Both the position numbers and the translations under genes were made by a program. Positions 1 to 11,080 of a DNA stretch of 64,000 nucleotides are shown here, piece after piece. Source of the DNA: Halocaridina rubra (lineage: Eukaryota; Arthropoda; Malacostraca; Decapoda; Atyidae); contig JAXCGZ010000070.1 of assembly GCA_037179515.1 (NCBI GenBank), positions 63,501 to 127,500 of the forward strand, written 5' to 3'. The first letter of the stretch is position 1; each line of letters opens with the position of its first letter. The notes below the pieces were generated by a model. It was not told the origin of the DNA. It did not search any database and saw only the letters and a program-made list of their open reading frames with translations.

Positions 1-769
1 GCATAACTATATCAAAATTTAATTACTTTAAAAAGAAAAAATATTTTGTTTTGAATTATGCCTATTAATATTATTAAGATGGCTGCTTACTTTAAAGATT
101 GACTGACAATATTATCCAGATTCTGTATAGCTCAGTGAATGGGCCCAACACCTGCATTAACAATGCCCTATAGGTGGCGCTCCACAAAAACAAATGCTAA
201 GCGGTCAAGTCATTAACACAAATCTCTTCTGATTTTATATGGTCACTTTTCTTTAATAACAAATTCTTTAAGCTTAATATAATCAAATAAATTTTAATAC
301 TTCAAAAGTACAATTTGAAATTATTTTATCGTGATTAAATGAAGCAAAAAATAAAAGAATCCCCTTAGTAAATGATCCAATACCTTTCCTAACATCCTAA
401 AGCAGTCTAATACCTTGATGTACTTCATAAAGGAATGAACTCCCTTGTCCTCTCAATTCTTTAAAACCAGTTATTTAATATTCAAATATTATCTCTCTCT
501 AATTATTAAATAATAAGTTTTTCAAAACTCTTGTATAATATTGTAGATAGCTTTATTCTTTTTGTCGTAGAATTTATAGATATCATGATACTTATTCTTT
601 TTAACTCTGCTTTACATATCACCGCCCACGTTATAATTATATATTTATTTATTCATTTTTATTTATATATCTTCTTCTTGGATGGCTTTGTTTCTTCAAT
701 TTTACTCTAGCTTTGAGTTTCCATAGATCATAATTATTAATACTCTTTATTGTTTATTGAAATTAAATT
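1..769. other. AT-rich flank, no gene seen
   Basis: One GCTCAGTGAATGGGC word near 129 may be a SINE head remnant. Otherwise nothing recognised. Confidence 0.5.
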
Positions 770-858
770 TCTTCTTCTTTTTCTTCTTCTTCTTCTTCTT
801 CTTCTTCTTCTTCTTCTTCTTCTTCTTCTTCTTCTTCTTCTTTTACTTCTTCTTCACG
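770..858 (+). repeat. (TTC)n microsatellite
   Basis: Nearly pure CTT/TTC repeats. The poly-Leu frame it opens is not a gene. Confidence 0.97.
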
Positions 859-910
859 TGTTTAATTACAACACTAATCTGTGCATATCAATTAGTAAAG
901 AGATAGATAG

Positions 911-912
<2 letters not shown>

Positions 913-974
<62 letters not shown>
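913..974 (+). repeat. (GA)n microsatellite
   Basis: Pure GA dinucleotides, about 31 units. Confidence 0.98.
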
Positions 975-977
<3 letters not shown>

Positions 978-1020
978 GAAAATAATTATTGAAATATACA
1001 TTCGTGTTAATTTTCTCATA

Positions 1021-1734
<714 letters not shown>

Positions 1735-1965
1735 GATGCCACCCAGCCCTTCTGAGCTGTCAGAAGAGGCTGGACGACTCTGTCAGCAGTAACTCTGTAG
1801 GATCCAACAATTGCAGCATACCGTCAGATGCATTATTGGAGATTGCATTGCATGTAATCAATCACATAACCTAACAACTCAACTTACACTCCCCAGGATC
1901 GGCTATGGCCTTCATTAGGGAGTCGGGGCTGTTCGGCCAGGCAGTTTAGGCTTTGACAACAATAA
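1735..1965 (+). repeat. repeat F copy
   Basis: GATGCCACCCAGCCCTTCTGA to GGCAGTTTAGGCTTTGAC; creates a meaningless 67-residue frame. Confidence 0.7.
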
Positions 1966-2072
1966 CACAACTCATCTCTGCCTTGTCCTTAACCTTTTTC
2001 TTTTCCTTCGTCTTGGTATTTTCTCGTGCCCGGGCCTTGAGTAGAGCAGTTTTTGCCTGTCCCGGTGTCAGG

Positions 2073-2183
2073 AAAAAAAATAATCCCCAAGGAGCAAAGA
2101 GGAGTGATTGAGGTATGTTTGGTTCTGGTAAATATATGGATTGACTTGGCCACCCCCTTACAAGGAGGATAGCAGCCATTGAA
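2073..2183 (+). repeat. repeat E copy, 3' part
   Basis: CCCCAAGGAGCAAAGAGGAG to GGATAGCAGCCATTG. Confidence 0.7.
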
Positions 2184-2317
2184 AATGTGTGTGTGCTATT
2201 ATTTCAGGTCGCTGATAGATTTGGTTCTTGTCTTCTGATTATTGCGAGGGATTTTAATGCGTTGAACCCATGATTCCTTTTTTTACAATCAAGCAACATG
2301 CACTTGACATTCATTAC

Positions 2318-2520
2318 GTAGCTTTATAGTACACTGGTAACGCGCTGGTTTCGCATTCACGAGGTCGAAAGATCGGTTCCCGTCCCAGACCGAGAGTTTA
2401 AGCTGTTTCCTGGCAGGTACTGCTGTGGTTGGGCACCACAGTGGGGGGTTGGGGCTTGCCCCGGCTGACGAATACCCATTGTATCATAATGGAAATAAAG
2501 GTTTATTATTATTATTATTA
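2318..2520 (+). repeat. SINE-C copy with (TTA)n tail
   Basis: tRNA-like head (ACTGGTAACGCGCTGGTTTCG; B-box GATCGGTTCCCGTCCC). The 3' end is AATGGAAATAAAGGTTTATT followed by ATT repeats. Confidence 0.78.
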
Positions 2521-2883
2521 CCTCATTCCCTGTATTCTATTGGGTAATATCGAAATATCCTCGACTTTTCAAAGTGTAGATGAGTTAGAAAGATTAGTTG
2601 AAAAATAGCTCATAAACTCTTCAGTGACAATTACTGTTACATACACTAGTACCTAGGTTCTGAGGGACAGACTGGTGATGATAGAGTGGAAATGCAATAT
2701 AGTGTTATGCCAGTCTGAGTTGTCTTATGTGTAAATCTTCAAAATCTTTATTGTGTTATTCTTCTGAAGTTTATTGTAATGGAAGTGGGTGCCAGCTCCC
2801 TTTTTTCTTTGATGTAATAAAAAAGTAAAACATTTTTCTTGATAAATGTAATCTAACACTTAATGATAGTATTACAGGGTTTC

Positions 2884-3040
2884 CTATTTTAAAGCAAAGG
2901 TGGATGAATTGTGTGAATAAGGATTTAAGGGAACAAGGGCTGAGAGAATCTCAGATATAAAACCCAAGACTAATGAGGAGCCTAGTCAGGAACATCGACC
3001 CCACATAGACGTGTGAATGGGAGTAGTGAAAGAGGACCGT
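2884..3040 (+). mobile_element. RTE-like LINE 3' fragment
   Basis: Translates as KQRWMNCVNKDLREQGL and then SLVRNIDPT*, the characteristic end of RTE-class reverse transcriptases (RPKxRWxDC...WRxLVRNxDP). Only about 50 codons are left. Confidence 0.65.
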
Positions 3041-3614
3041 TTTTAAGCCAAGGCAAACTTCAGTGTGATACCACTGAGATGTTCATTTCTGAAACATGAT
3101 TATGTTGAGGCTCTTATTGTTAAGAAATTTGTGAATACTAACGTGGTGAGTTTGGACATATCAGAAGGCCAAGTATAATTGATAAGGTGCGTATATAGCA
3201 GAAGTCTCTGTCAGAATATGTTCAATACTGACTACTCCAAAGAAAGGGTTGACTTTGTTTATTCTTAAATGAGAATATAAAAATCCAGCCATTTTGTGTG
3301 AACATGGCTTGGAACCTTTGCATTTCCATCTTCTTAAGCGGTAGTTATCTTCTCACAAGTTTCAGCAGCAGTTGTACAATGTTTAAAGTAAAATTAAAAC
3401 TTTCTAAAGATGTCTACTTTTTTTATCTCATCTCTTTTTCTTTTCTTGCAAAATTTTAATTTTGAGTGGACAAATAACACAACTGTAAATTTTATGGAAA
3501 GGCAACATGATTATCTGGAAGGACGTATGTATTAGAGCAGATATCCTTCATCTGGAACCATTATTATGTGAGCCCATTATATAATTTTGTATTACATTAT
3601 AACTTTCTTTTTAG
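3041..3614. other. no feature recognised
   Basis: May still contain the upstream exon or promoter of the transposase-like gene; no signal is convincing. Confidence 0.4.
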
Positions 3615-3810
3615 TCACCGTGGCTCAAGCGGTAGCGTCTGCGACTCTGAGGCGTCAGGTCGAGGGTTCGCGCCCCATCACGGTCTGAGGTTAGCAAGGG
3701 CATGCACTCAGAGTAACGATTACATCTGCCAAAACAAGTCCTTCGCAAGAAGGCAACCGTCCTAGCCCTTATTAGAAAAGGGAGCCCGTGACGTAAAACC
3801 GGAACATTAT
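3615..3810 (+). repeat. SINE-B, reference copy
   Basis: The tRNA-like head (3617-3684) begins ACCGTGG and closes CACGGT, so the acceptor stem can still pair. A-box-like GTGGCTCAAGCGGTAGC and B-box GGGTTCGCGCCCC are present. The body has CAAGTCCTTCGCAAGAAGGC; the 3' end is CGTGACGTAAAACCGGAAC. Confidence 0.82.
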
Positions 3811-3904
3811 AATTCTTTCTTTATATTTTTGGAGAGATACCTCAAAATGATAGAAAACTAAGAAACATTTGCATATCTGTAGTAAGCAGTGTAATAGATA
3901 ATAC

Positions 3905-3975
3905 TGGGTCTTTGAATAGGAATGGACACAGACAGGTTGGAGCTGGGGAGTTAAGGCTGGACAATGTAGAATAGC
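3905..3975 (-). repeat. SINE-A 3' fragment
   Basis: Only the 3' part (GGACACAGACAGGTTGGAGC on the plus strand). Confidence 0.65.
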
Positions 3976-4436
3976 TAATCAACATAAATTACTTTGAAGC
4001 TTTCAGATTTTTTTTTTCCACATATTTAGAAAGATGTTTCAAGAAGTAGAATACCAAGCTAATGGCACTTTATCTTTTAACATTATTTATCTTATTAAAT
4101 ACAGTCAATAGATTCCCCAACCTCCGTTTTATTAAAAATCCGTGTAATCTCAAGACCCCTCTATGAAAGTGCTTATGTACTTTGCGCATAGTTTATTCTC
4201 AATCTCTTATATACTTTAAATAATACCTAGATTACTGTACCATACTTAAGCTTTACCAAATGCAGTTTAAATGCTTTGTAAAAAGAGTACAGTAATTATA
4301 ATGTATTTTTGGGGGGATAAATTTTATAAACTCGTTTTTAACATTTTCGACCGCGTATATTCAAAACCATGTAAGATGTGAGATCAATGTAATATATTAC
4401 TTTTATTGAACTTGGAGTTATATATTCATATATTTG

Positions 4437-4437
4437 A

Positions 4438-4514
<77 letters not shown>
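4437..4514 (+). repeat. (TTA)n microsatellite
   Basis: About 26 ATT units, ending 35 bp before the acceptor of the first recognised exon of the transposase-like gene. Confidence 0.97.
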
Positions 4515-4515
<1 letters not shown>

Positions 4516-4548
4516 TTCCAAGTCTAATAATATGTTTGTATGTTTCAG

Positions 4549-4627
4549 ACAGTCCTGATAATATTGTGATGCAAGACTCTCAGCTGATACCAGTTATATA
4601 CCAATTCTCATCTTAATTTATGTCAAG
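4549..4627 (+). other. 5' UTR part of the first recognised exon, with two upstream ORFs
   Basis: A pyrimidine-rich acceptor ending TTTCAG lies at 4543-4548, so an earlier non-coding exon is likely. The segment holds a 15-codon uORF (4569-4616) and an ATG at 4620 that is out of frame and overlaps the main start at 4628. Confidence 0.45.
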
Positions 4628-7600
4628 ATGTTGTCACCTGATGACTGCTTTCAAGAGATCTCCGTGGAGGAAATCAAGATTGAGAACGAGTTTGATATAT
4701 CAGACAGCAATGGTAAGAATATAAATAGGGCTTCAGTAGGTCAGTGGTAGAGTGAAAGAGTCAGGAAGTAGCTAATGCATGTTTGATCCCACCGAAGGGT
4801 GTTAGGAAGGGCATCCAGCCTTAACCCTCCCAGCTCCAGCTTGTTTGTGTGCATCCCCTTGCAAATGGGGACTAATTGTGACATGATTAACTGTGTATTA
4901 CATTGGTAAGACTGTAAATAATCACTGAAGTGAAGGTATGGCTGGAATTAGTAGATTTGTGTCTTTGACACCGACTCAATTATGGATAGGCTATTTTTCC
5001 ACTGGGTGGAACTGGAACTAGTAGTTTTGTCTGTATAAGAATCATTCAATTCTGGATAGGCTACACCTCCACCGCAGAGAGCTGAAACCAGTAGTTTTGT
5101 CTCTGTAAGAGTGAGTCAATTCCAGATTTGCTGTGCCTTCACCGGAGAGAGCTGGAACTAGTACCTTTGTCTCTTTAATAGTGACTCCGTTCCATTTTGG
5201 CTACACTACCTTTAGAAAGAGCTGGAACTAATAGCTTTGTCTCTTTAAGAAGTACTCTGTTCTGGATAGGCTATGCCTCCTTCAGAGAGAGCTGGATCTA
5301 GTAGTTTTGTCTGTTTAAGAGAGACTTAATTCCAGATTGGTTAAACTGCCTTTGGAGAGAGCTGGAACTAGCAGTTCTGTCTCATTGATAGCAACTCGAT
5401 TTTCAATTGGTTGCGTCACCTTTGAAAATGTTCAGAGTAACAACTGACAGTATTTTTTCTTTTGGCTTCTTCTATTAGGGGTCGCCAAAGTGGATCACTT
5501 ATTTCAGTATCTGCCTATCCCCTGTATTCTCCTCTATCACACAACGCACTCTCATGTCTTCTCTCATCACGTCCATAAACCTCCTCCTTGAGTCTATTTT
5601 CTACAGCAATTTCCTCATTTTGACACACCTTTCTTTTGCTTCTACTTCTGTTGTTGACCCCTTTGCCTCTATTTGTTGGCGTGACTTTTCCCTCCATTAT
5701 AGGGGCAATTTGACTCAGAATGGGTTAGCTGCATCCTGTATTTTACAGATCTGCTGGGGGTTATTCGTTCCACCACCTGGTTTTGGGTTTCCCAACTGTG
5801 GGGTTCTTAGGAATATATCCAACTTATTGTTTGTAGTTTTATTTTTATATTTTTGGTTGTTGCTTGTTTTGGGGACCGCGGTAGTTTAGTGCTAGAGTGT
5901 GCGAGTTGAGAAACAACTAACATGGATTCGATCCCACAGTAGAACATTAGGAAGGGCATATAAACTCAGTCCCTCTTCGAATGGGGACTAATTGCAACAC
6001 TTAAAACTGTGCATCTTATTGTGTGTTTGGGCTCCTCTGAGACAGAGTGGATAGGATGACACAGGCTGAATTTTACATCTTATGGAAGTATCTTGAGTCG
6101 AAGCTGGAGAAATACTTCTATAGAGGATCTTATAACGAAGAGTAACCCCAGGGTGCCCGAGGGTTGTTCAGTATTACAAGGCAAGCCAACTAACCTAGCC
6201 TAACAATATACAGGGTTACATAGCCTTACATGGTGTATTCCAATTTGTCAACTTTTGTAGCCAATCTCAAAGCATTGTAAAGGAATAGTGAATTCTTATT
6301 GTAGAGAAGACTGTGAATTACTGTCGATGTTTCTTCTTCCTCACTAATGTACATTCGAATCCTGGTCTTGTCATTAATGCAGTCATATTCCTTTATAAAC
6401 TTCATTGGAATATATTGAAACTTCATTCTCGGCAATGAAGAGGTATCTAATTTATTCCTGTCTGACAGTTTTGAGCAAGAATGAAATAAATAAAAAAAAT
6501 GAGCACATAAAATTGTGCTCTCTGCGAGCCTTCCTAAGGCAGAGACAATTATTTTTGTATAAATTGGTCATCCTTCAACCCATCTTACAGAATCTTGGTA
6601 ACAGATGGGACGTATCGAAAACGACTTCTCTTATATTTTTTCTCACTTAATTCAATTGGAATTGCAATGTTTTTTCATAAAATTTGCCAGTGTATAGGTT
6701 AAGTAATAGTCAAAAGGATATCTCTTGCATGTAATTATTTTTTCCAGGTAATGAACTGTTGGCCAGCTCTTGCAACTCTCCAGATTTCACAATGGACTCG
6801 ACATCACTCGATGCTAAAGACAAGGAAGAGATGATATCTCCTAATTCTTCAGAATCTGGGGAAGTGGGTAGAGATTTACCAGAGTCAGGTAGACTCTCCC
6901 AAAAGAAGAATTATTGTTCACAATTTAACCCTCACATTTCCATGAGTAAATGCACAAAAGCAAAAGTTCAGAAATATTATAAGCAAAGGACTTATAGTTA
7001 CATTAAAAAGTTGAAGAATACTATTCTTAAACAGAGAAATACAATCCGTTACCTTATGTTTAAGTTAAAGAAACTTGAAAATAGTTCAAGGATAGGGTCT
7101 GGTCTTTCTAGAATGCAATCTGTGAGGTCTTCATTGCCTGTTGATAATGTACCTGAATGTAACTTGTGTGAGAGAGTACAGTCACAATCTGAAAATAATG
7201 TAAATGGTTATTCAACTGCCAAGGAGATTCCCTGTGGTGACATTCATCAACATATTCCAGAGGCACAGTCGTTAGATGGATGTACAGCGTCCACTAAACA
7301 CATCACAAAACATTCAGATTTGCACTGCAAACTACAAGAAGTACCATTCATAGAAGATATGGCTCTAAATAATTTAGAAATACAGATGGTCGAGAGTGAT
7401 ACTTTGGATGTCACATCCAGTGCATTAACTAACAAAGATATAGATGGAGAGGAGGTGGACGAAGAATTAAAAAAACTCGTGGAAGATTTCATGTGTAGGG
7501 AAGATGTCTCTGTCGTTGATATCAGCATGAAGTATTTACGAAGTGGAGGAAGAATGACACAATTCCGAAGGAATTTTCTGAGTTTATTGTACAAGCAGTT

Positions 7601-8741
7601 TTGTGCGGAAGTCACTTCCAATTGTACATTTTCGCAGTTTCGTAGATACATTCCGGAATATGTCATTAAGCCAGAACCGACATTTTGGAAAACTATTATT
7701 TGCTCTAGATGTGAAAATGCAGAGCTGAAGTTTGTGGAGGTTGTGACCAAAATTTTACACCGAGATGACATATTTCTTGAAGAGGTCCTTATAAAACAGG
7801 ATTTGCTCGACTTTGTCACGCAAGAACTTGATAAATTGAAGAGTTGCACGGAGCCATTTACGTATATGACTTGGGCAAAGACTCTATTAGGCAGAATGGA
7901 AGCTAATGAAAATATTGTTACCACTACAGTAGGAAGTGCTTGCACAGATCTGCTGAAAGAGCTCGACTTGCTTAAGGAACACATGAACCGGTGTTACGTG
8001 CAGTTTGAGGCCGTGCGAGAAGCGAGAGAAGAGACCGAAATATCTCCGATCCATGCTCTCGTCCACATCGACTGGTATGAGAGCCCTGCATATTTTGTAG
8101 CTCGACACTTGCACACGTCATATGACGTCGACGGATTCAAAACTCTTCACACTGGGTACGTGAGGACTAAGGAGAAATCGTATGGATTCGCTTCTCTCTC
8201 CGACTGTAAAAATCTCATTGCCCCAGCAGTATGGGCAAGTGTCAATGATATTTTAGTAAATCTAGCAAAAGAAGGCATGAAAGTAATAACCGTAGTTTCT
8301 GATCCTTCGACTCCACAGTATTGCAACAAAGGCAACTTTTTCTTGATGAGGAGGTTCGCGAAGCTGAACAAGGTTGATTTGAAATGGGTCTATTTAGAAG
8401 CCGGTCACGGGAAAGGGATAGCAGCTTCTGTGGGGGCCAAAGTGAAGGACATCATGTGTGATACGATAGACAGGTACAAAGACAAGTCTTTTAAGTATAC
8501 GGCCGACATACTTCCGTACCTCAAAGATCTGACTGTGCCTGTTCGATTTTTTTCTCATTCTGAAAACCTAGTTCAACAGTACAAGAATCTTATTTCGCGC
8601 CAACATTTACAGGCCATTCCCCGTACTTCCAAGGTACGAGAAGTGTGTGTGAAAGAAACGACGTTTTATGTGAAAGAATCCTCGGCTGATAAACTGCCAT
8701 TCTTTTCTCTCGATACAAAGGTGAGAGGAATAACTATATAA
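4628..8741 (+). CDS. diverged or domesticated DDE-transposase-like protein, two coding exons
   Basis: Spliced CDS 4628-4712 and 6748-8741 (donor AATG|GTAAGA, acceptor TTTTCCAG|GT), 692 residues, no internal stop. Residues 1-29 come from exon 1. Residues 102-139 are basic with regularly spaced hydrophobics (YSYIKKLKN, IRYLMFKLKKLE), possibly a short coiled coil. The C-terminal half has HIDWYES (Asp about 470), a SLSDCKN segment, VVSDPSTPQYCNKGNF (Asp about 547) and EAGHGKGIAASVGAKVK (His about 582). These match in order the DFxEN, SDDxxHDK, SDGxxxQFKNRF and HGKGxxDGxGGxVKR blocks of a transposase-like family common in metazoan gene predictions. I cannot name the superfamily with certainty. The usual Asp-Gly after HGKG is Ala-Ser here, so catalysis may be lost. 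A strong donor (AAG|GTGAGA, 8720|8721) means the last six residues may be replaced by another exon. A recent transposon copy is the alternative, but I see no terminal inverted repeats. Confidence 0.75.
4724..4895 (+). repeat. SINE-A copy
   Basis: Complete copy starting 12 bp past the donor of the first coding exon of the transposase-like gene. B-box reads GTTTGATCCCA. Confidence 0.8.
4942..5430. repeat. 70-bp minisatellite, seven copies
   Basis: CTGGAACTAGTAG-type starts occur at 4942, 5012, 5082, 5152, 5222, 5292 and 5362, always 70 bp apart. Unit end is TTTGGAGAGAG. It lies in intron 1 of the transposase-like gene. Confidence 0.92.
5873..6012 (+). repeat. SINE-A copy
   Basis: Good B-box (GGATTCGATCCC); the central part is shortened. 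Confidence 0.78.
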
Positions 8742-9054
8742 TTTTATTATGAACTGAGTCTCGTAGTGAAGTGTGAGTGTGGAGGAAATTGGTGCTAGGA
8801 CAATTGTCTCCAGACGTTATTTGAATTTATTCCAATTTACATATCCGAAAATAAAAATGCCTACTATGCATACTTTAGCCCAGCTTAACATGTTCTAACC
8901 TAAATATTTTCACTGGACAATTTTCTTTATTGGAGAATCAGTGGGGCAGTTGTCTTCTGACAGTCATTCCGGTGGAATTGTTATATCAGGCAGTTGTCAG
9001 AAGAAATTGTAGGGGGCAGTTTAGAAGACATCCAGCAAACTACTTTTAATATTG
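8742..9054. other. region after the transposase-like gene
   Basis: Contains three GGCAGTT-type words (8945-9022) similar to 52083-52155, a possible short dispersed repeat. No gene. Confidence 0.4.
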
Positions 9055-9147
9055 AAGAATCATCGGCGGGTACATCATCTTTTTTGTCTCTAAAATACAA
9101 TTGAAAGGAATAAGCGTAGAATTTTTTATGCATGGAGTCTCATATTA
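9055..9147 (+). pseudogene. diverged duplicate of the 3' end of the transposase-like gene
   Basis: The segment aligns with 8677-8766 along its length (GAATC-TCGGC, TTTCTCT..ATACAA, GAAAGGAATAA, GGAGTCTCAT words in the same order), with many substitutions. It lies just before a LINE 3' end. The rest of the duplicated exon is absent. Confidence 0.55.
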
Positions 9148-9154
9148 TAAATAG

Positions 9155-9960
9155 ATAGATAGATAGACAGATAACTTTATTGTCAAATTGAAGTACACTT
9201 AAGTATACAAAATGAAATTCTTTGTGGCACTGAGCTCCCTACTACAATCAAGATAAAGATAAAATAAGATAGTATAAAAACATGGCCCACACAAACATAT
9301 AGGCTACATTCATGTACATACACATTTACATATACATATCCACATACCTACCCAATTACACACATACAAACATGCACACCCATACACACACGCACATTAT
9401 ACATACGCCCATAATGCTACATTAAGATATACAAACATATCTATCACATTAAAAACCGATCCATCGCAGTGATGTATTGACTTATCTCATGTGTACCACT
9501 TTTAAACTGTTAAAAAGTAAAATACTCTTTGGAATGAAGGATTTCTTATATCTCTCTGTACTTCTTCCAGACCTTAAAAAAGTGCTACAGTTGTGCAGTG
9601 GATGGATTCAATCCGGTATGATCTTTTCTACTTGTTGTATTACTCTTTCCTGATACAGAGTGTCTAGTGGTTCTGTAACTACCCATATTTTCCGGCTCTT
9701 TTTAACAATTATCAAATCCTATTCTTGTCTTTACATGTCAGTTTTCCCTACCAGGTGGCTAATGAGAAGGTGATTACAGATTCAATAATGGATTTATAGA
9801 ACAAACTAATTATCTTCCTACTTATGTGTACATTATTTAGCATACGCATAAAATTAAGCCGTTGGTTATATTTTTTTAACACCAAGTCAGTATTTTCCTT
9901 TCCTTTTAGTTGATTATCTATCACATATCCCAGGTACTTATAATAACTGTTTACAGTTAT
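9155..9960 (-). mobile_element. LINE 3' end, degenerate
   Basis: Read on the minus strand, the segment gives the C-terminal tail of a non-LTR reverse transcriptase (YKYLGYVIDNQL, then FYKSIIESVITFSLATW, then RYKKSFIPKSI). It has at least one stop and one frameshift. The 3' UTR runs into a (TATC)n tail at 9151-9180, as many LINEs end. Confidence 0.75.
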
Positions 9961-10276
9961 AAACTGTAAATACAGAAAAATATTGACTTTACAGAGATTT
10001 ATGCAAGTTTGCGTTCGTATACTGTAGTGATGTATGTATATTGCTAGAGTTCAAACTAATAAGAAAGTATTCCTTAATTTACAAGTCTGCATCAGGGTAC
10101 GAAAACAGAACCAATCCTTTCAGATGTTACTTTTGGAAGATTATGTACTCAAGAGCATTTACTTATGCATTTATTTTTTCTATTAAATAGGCCTCTAAAT
10201 GATATTATATTTTTTATTCACTGATATGCAGCTTAGAATGTAAGTTATGACAGATGAATTGTTTTTCTTTTCCCAG

Positions 10277-10337
10277 TGTGTGTTAAATATAAGAAGAATG
10301 CGTTTCTTAAAAGTTTTAGATACCCAAAGAAGTTAGA
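10277..10337 (+). other. possible extra 3' exon of the transposase-like gene
   Basis: A good acceptor (TTTTTCTTTTCCCAG) ends at 10276. Joined in phase 0 to the donor at 8720 it would add about 19 codons before a TAG. There is no homology support, so it is an alternative to reading through to the stop at 8741. Confidence 0.2.
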
Positions 10338-10375
10338 ATTCATGTATCTATCTATGTATAAAAGCCATAATTTCC

Positions 10376-10500
10376 CTTGCTAGGGGGAGTGGCTGAGTCA
10401 AGGCAGAAATATGACTCTTTGTGAGAGGAAATACAAAGGAGTGTATTCCCAGTCCCCTTGCTTCACCCCATTTGGTTGACTTTTATGACACACAGGGAAC
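10376..10500. repeat. repeat H copy
   Basis: GGGGGAGTGGCTGAGTCAAGG, GACTCTTTGTGAGAGGAA and CCCAGTCCCCTTGCT. Related segments are at 40141 and, inverted, 40690. Confidence 0.6.
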
Positions 10501-10599
10501 ATTGAAAAAGTAATCCTGCCCCCTTAGTGGGAAATTCATTTTATGGTTTTATATTATTTTCATACATAGGCATATGTCACACTGGTCACCATTCTCAGC

Positions 10600-10940
10600 C
10601 TCTTCCATGGCAAAGAAGAAATATCTCGTTTTAGCCTGTTAGACATTTTTCAGCAAGGATGAACTATCTCGTCAAAATGTTACCATGCAAAATTACACTT
10701 CCAACAAGTCTTCTCGTCCCTTCTGAGCCATCTTAAGGCAGGGTTGAATATTTTTGTTTTAATTGTGCATTTGCCAAGCCTATTTGTAACATCTCACTTT
10801 CCAATGACCTGCGAGGCGTATCAAAACTGACCTCTCTTGATTTCGTCTCTTATTTTGTCTGGAATTACAAATTTTCTTTGGATAAAATATGCCAGTGAAG
10901 AAGTTAAGGATGTATAGTCAAAAGATGTCATCAGAAAGGT
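10600..10940 (+). repeat. diverged duplicate of the transposase-like gene's intron 1
   Basis: Matches 6428-6722 over about 300 bp in the same orientation (GAGCC-TC-TAAGGCAG, CGTATCAAAAC, ATAAAAT-TGCCAGTG, TAGTCAAAAG in order). Either a tandem duplication or two copies of an unrecognised dispersed repeat. Confidence 0.55.
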
Positions 10941-11080
10941 GAATAGATATAATTTAGAGTATTTACTATAACAAATATCTTATTATTTTTTATTATAGAT
11001 ATATCTACAACTTTTATAAATGTGTACCTTTTATCGTTGTTGGTATTCATTTCAAATTTTATTAATTTCTCTATTAATTG

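Noticed and set aside
750..977. 75-residue frame with poly-Leu then Arg-Glu repeats
   Set aside because: Generated by (TTC)n and (GA)n microsatellites.
3617..3684. Functional tRNA gene
   Set aside because: Box motifs and an acceptor stem are present, but the same head repeats with a fixed 3' body at several loci, so it is a SINE.
4100..4390. Another MITE of the 13.83-kb family
   Set aside because: Shares CCTAGATTACTGTAC and GTATATTCAAAACCA words with it, but the ends are too diverged to define inverted repeats; 28400-28580 is likewise only a partial relative.
7247..7984. 245-residue frame on the minus strand
   Set aside because: Shadow of the plus-strand transposase-like CDS; no domain and no splice context.
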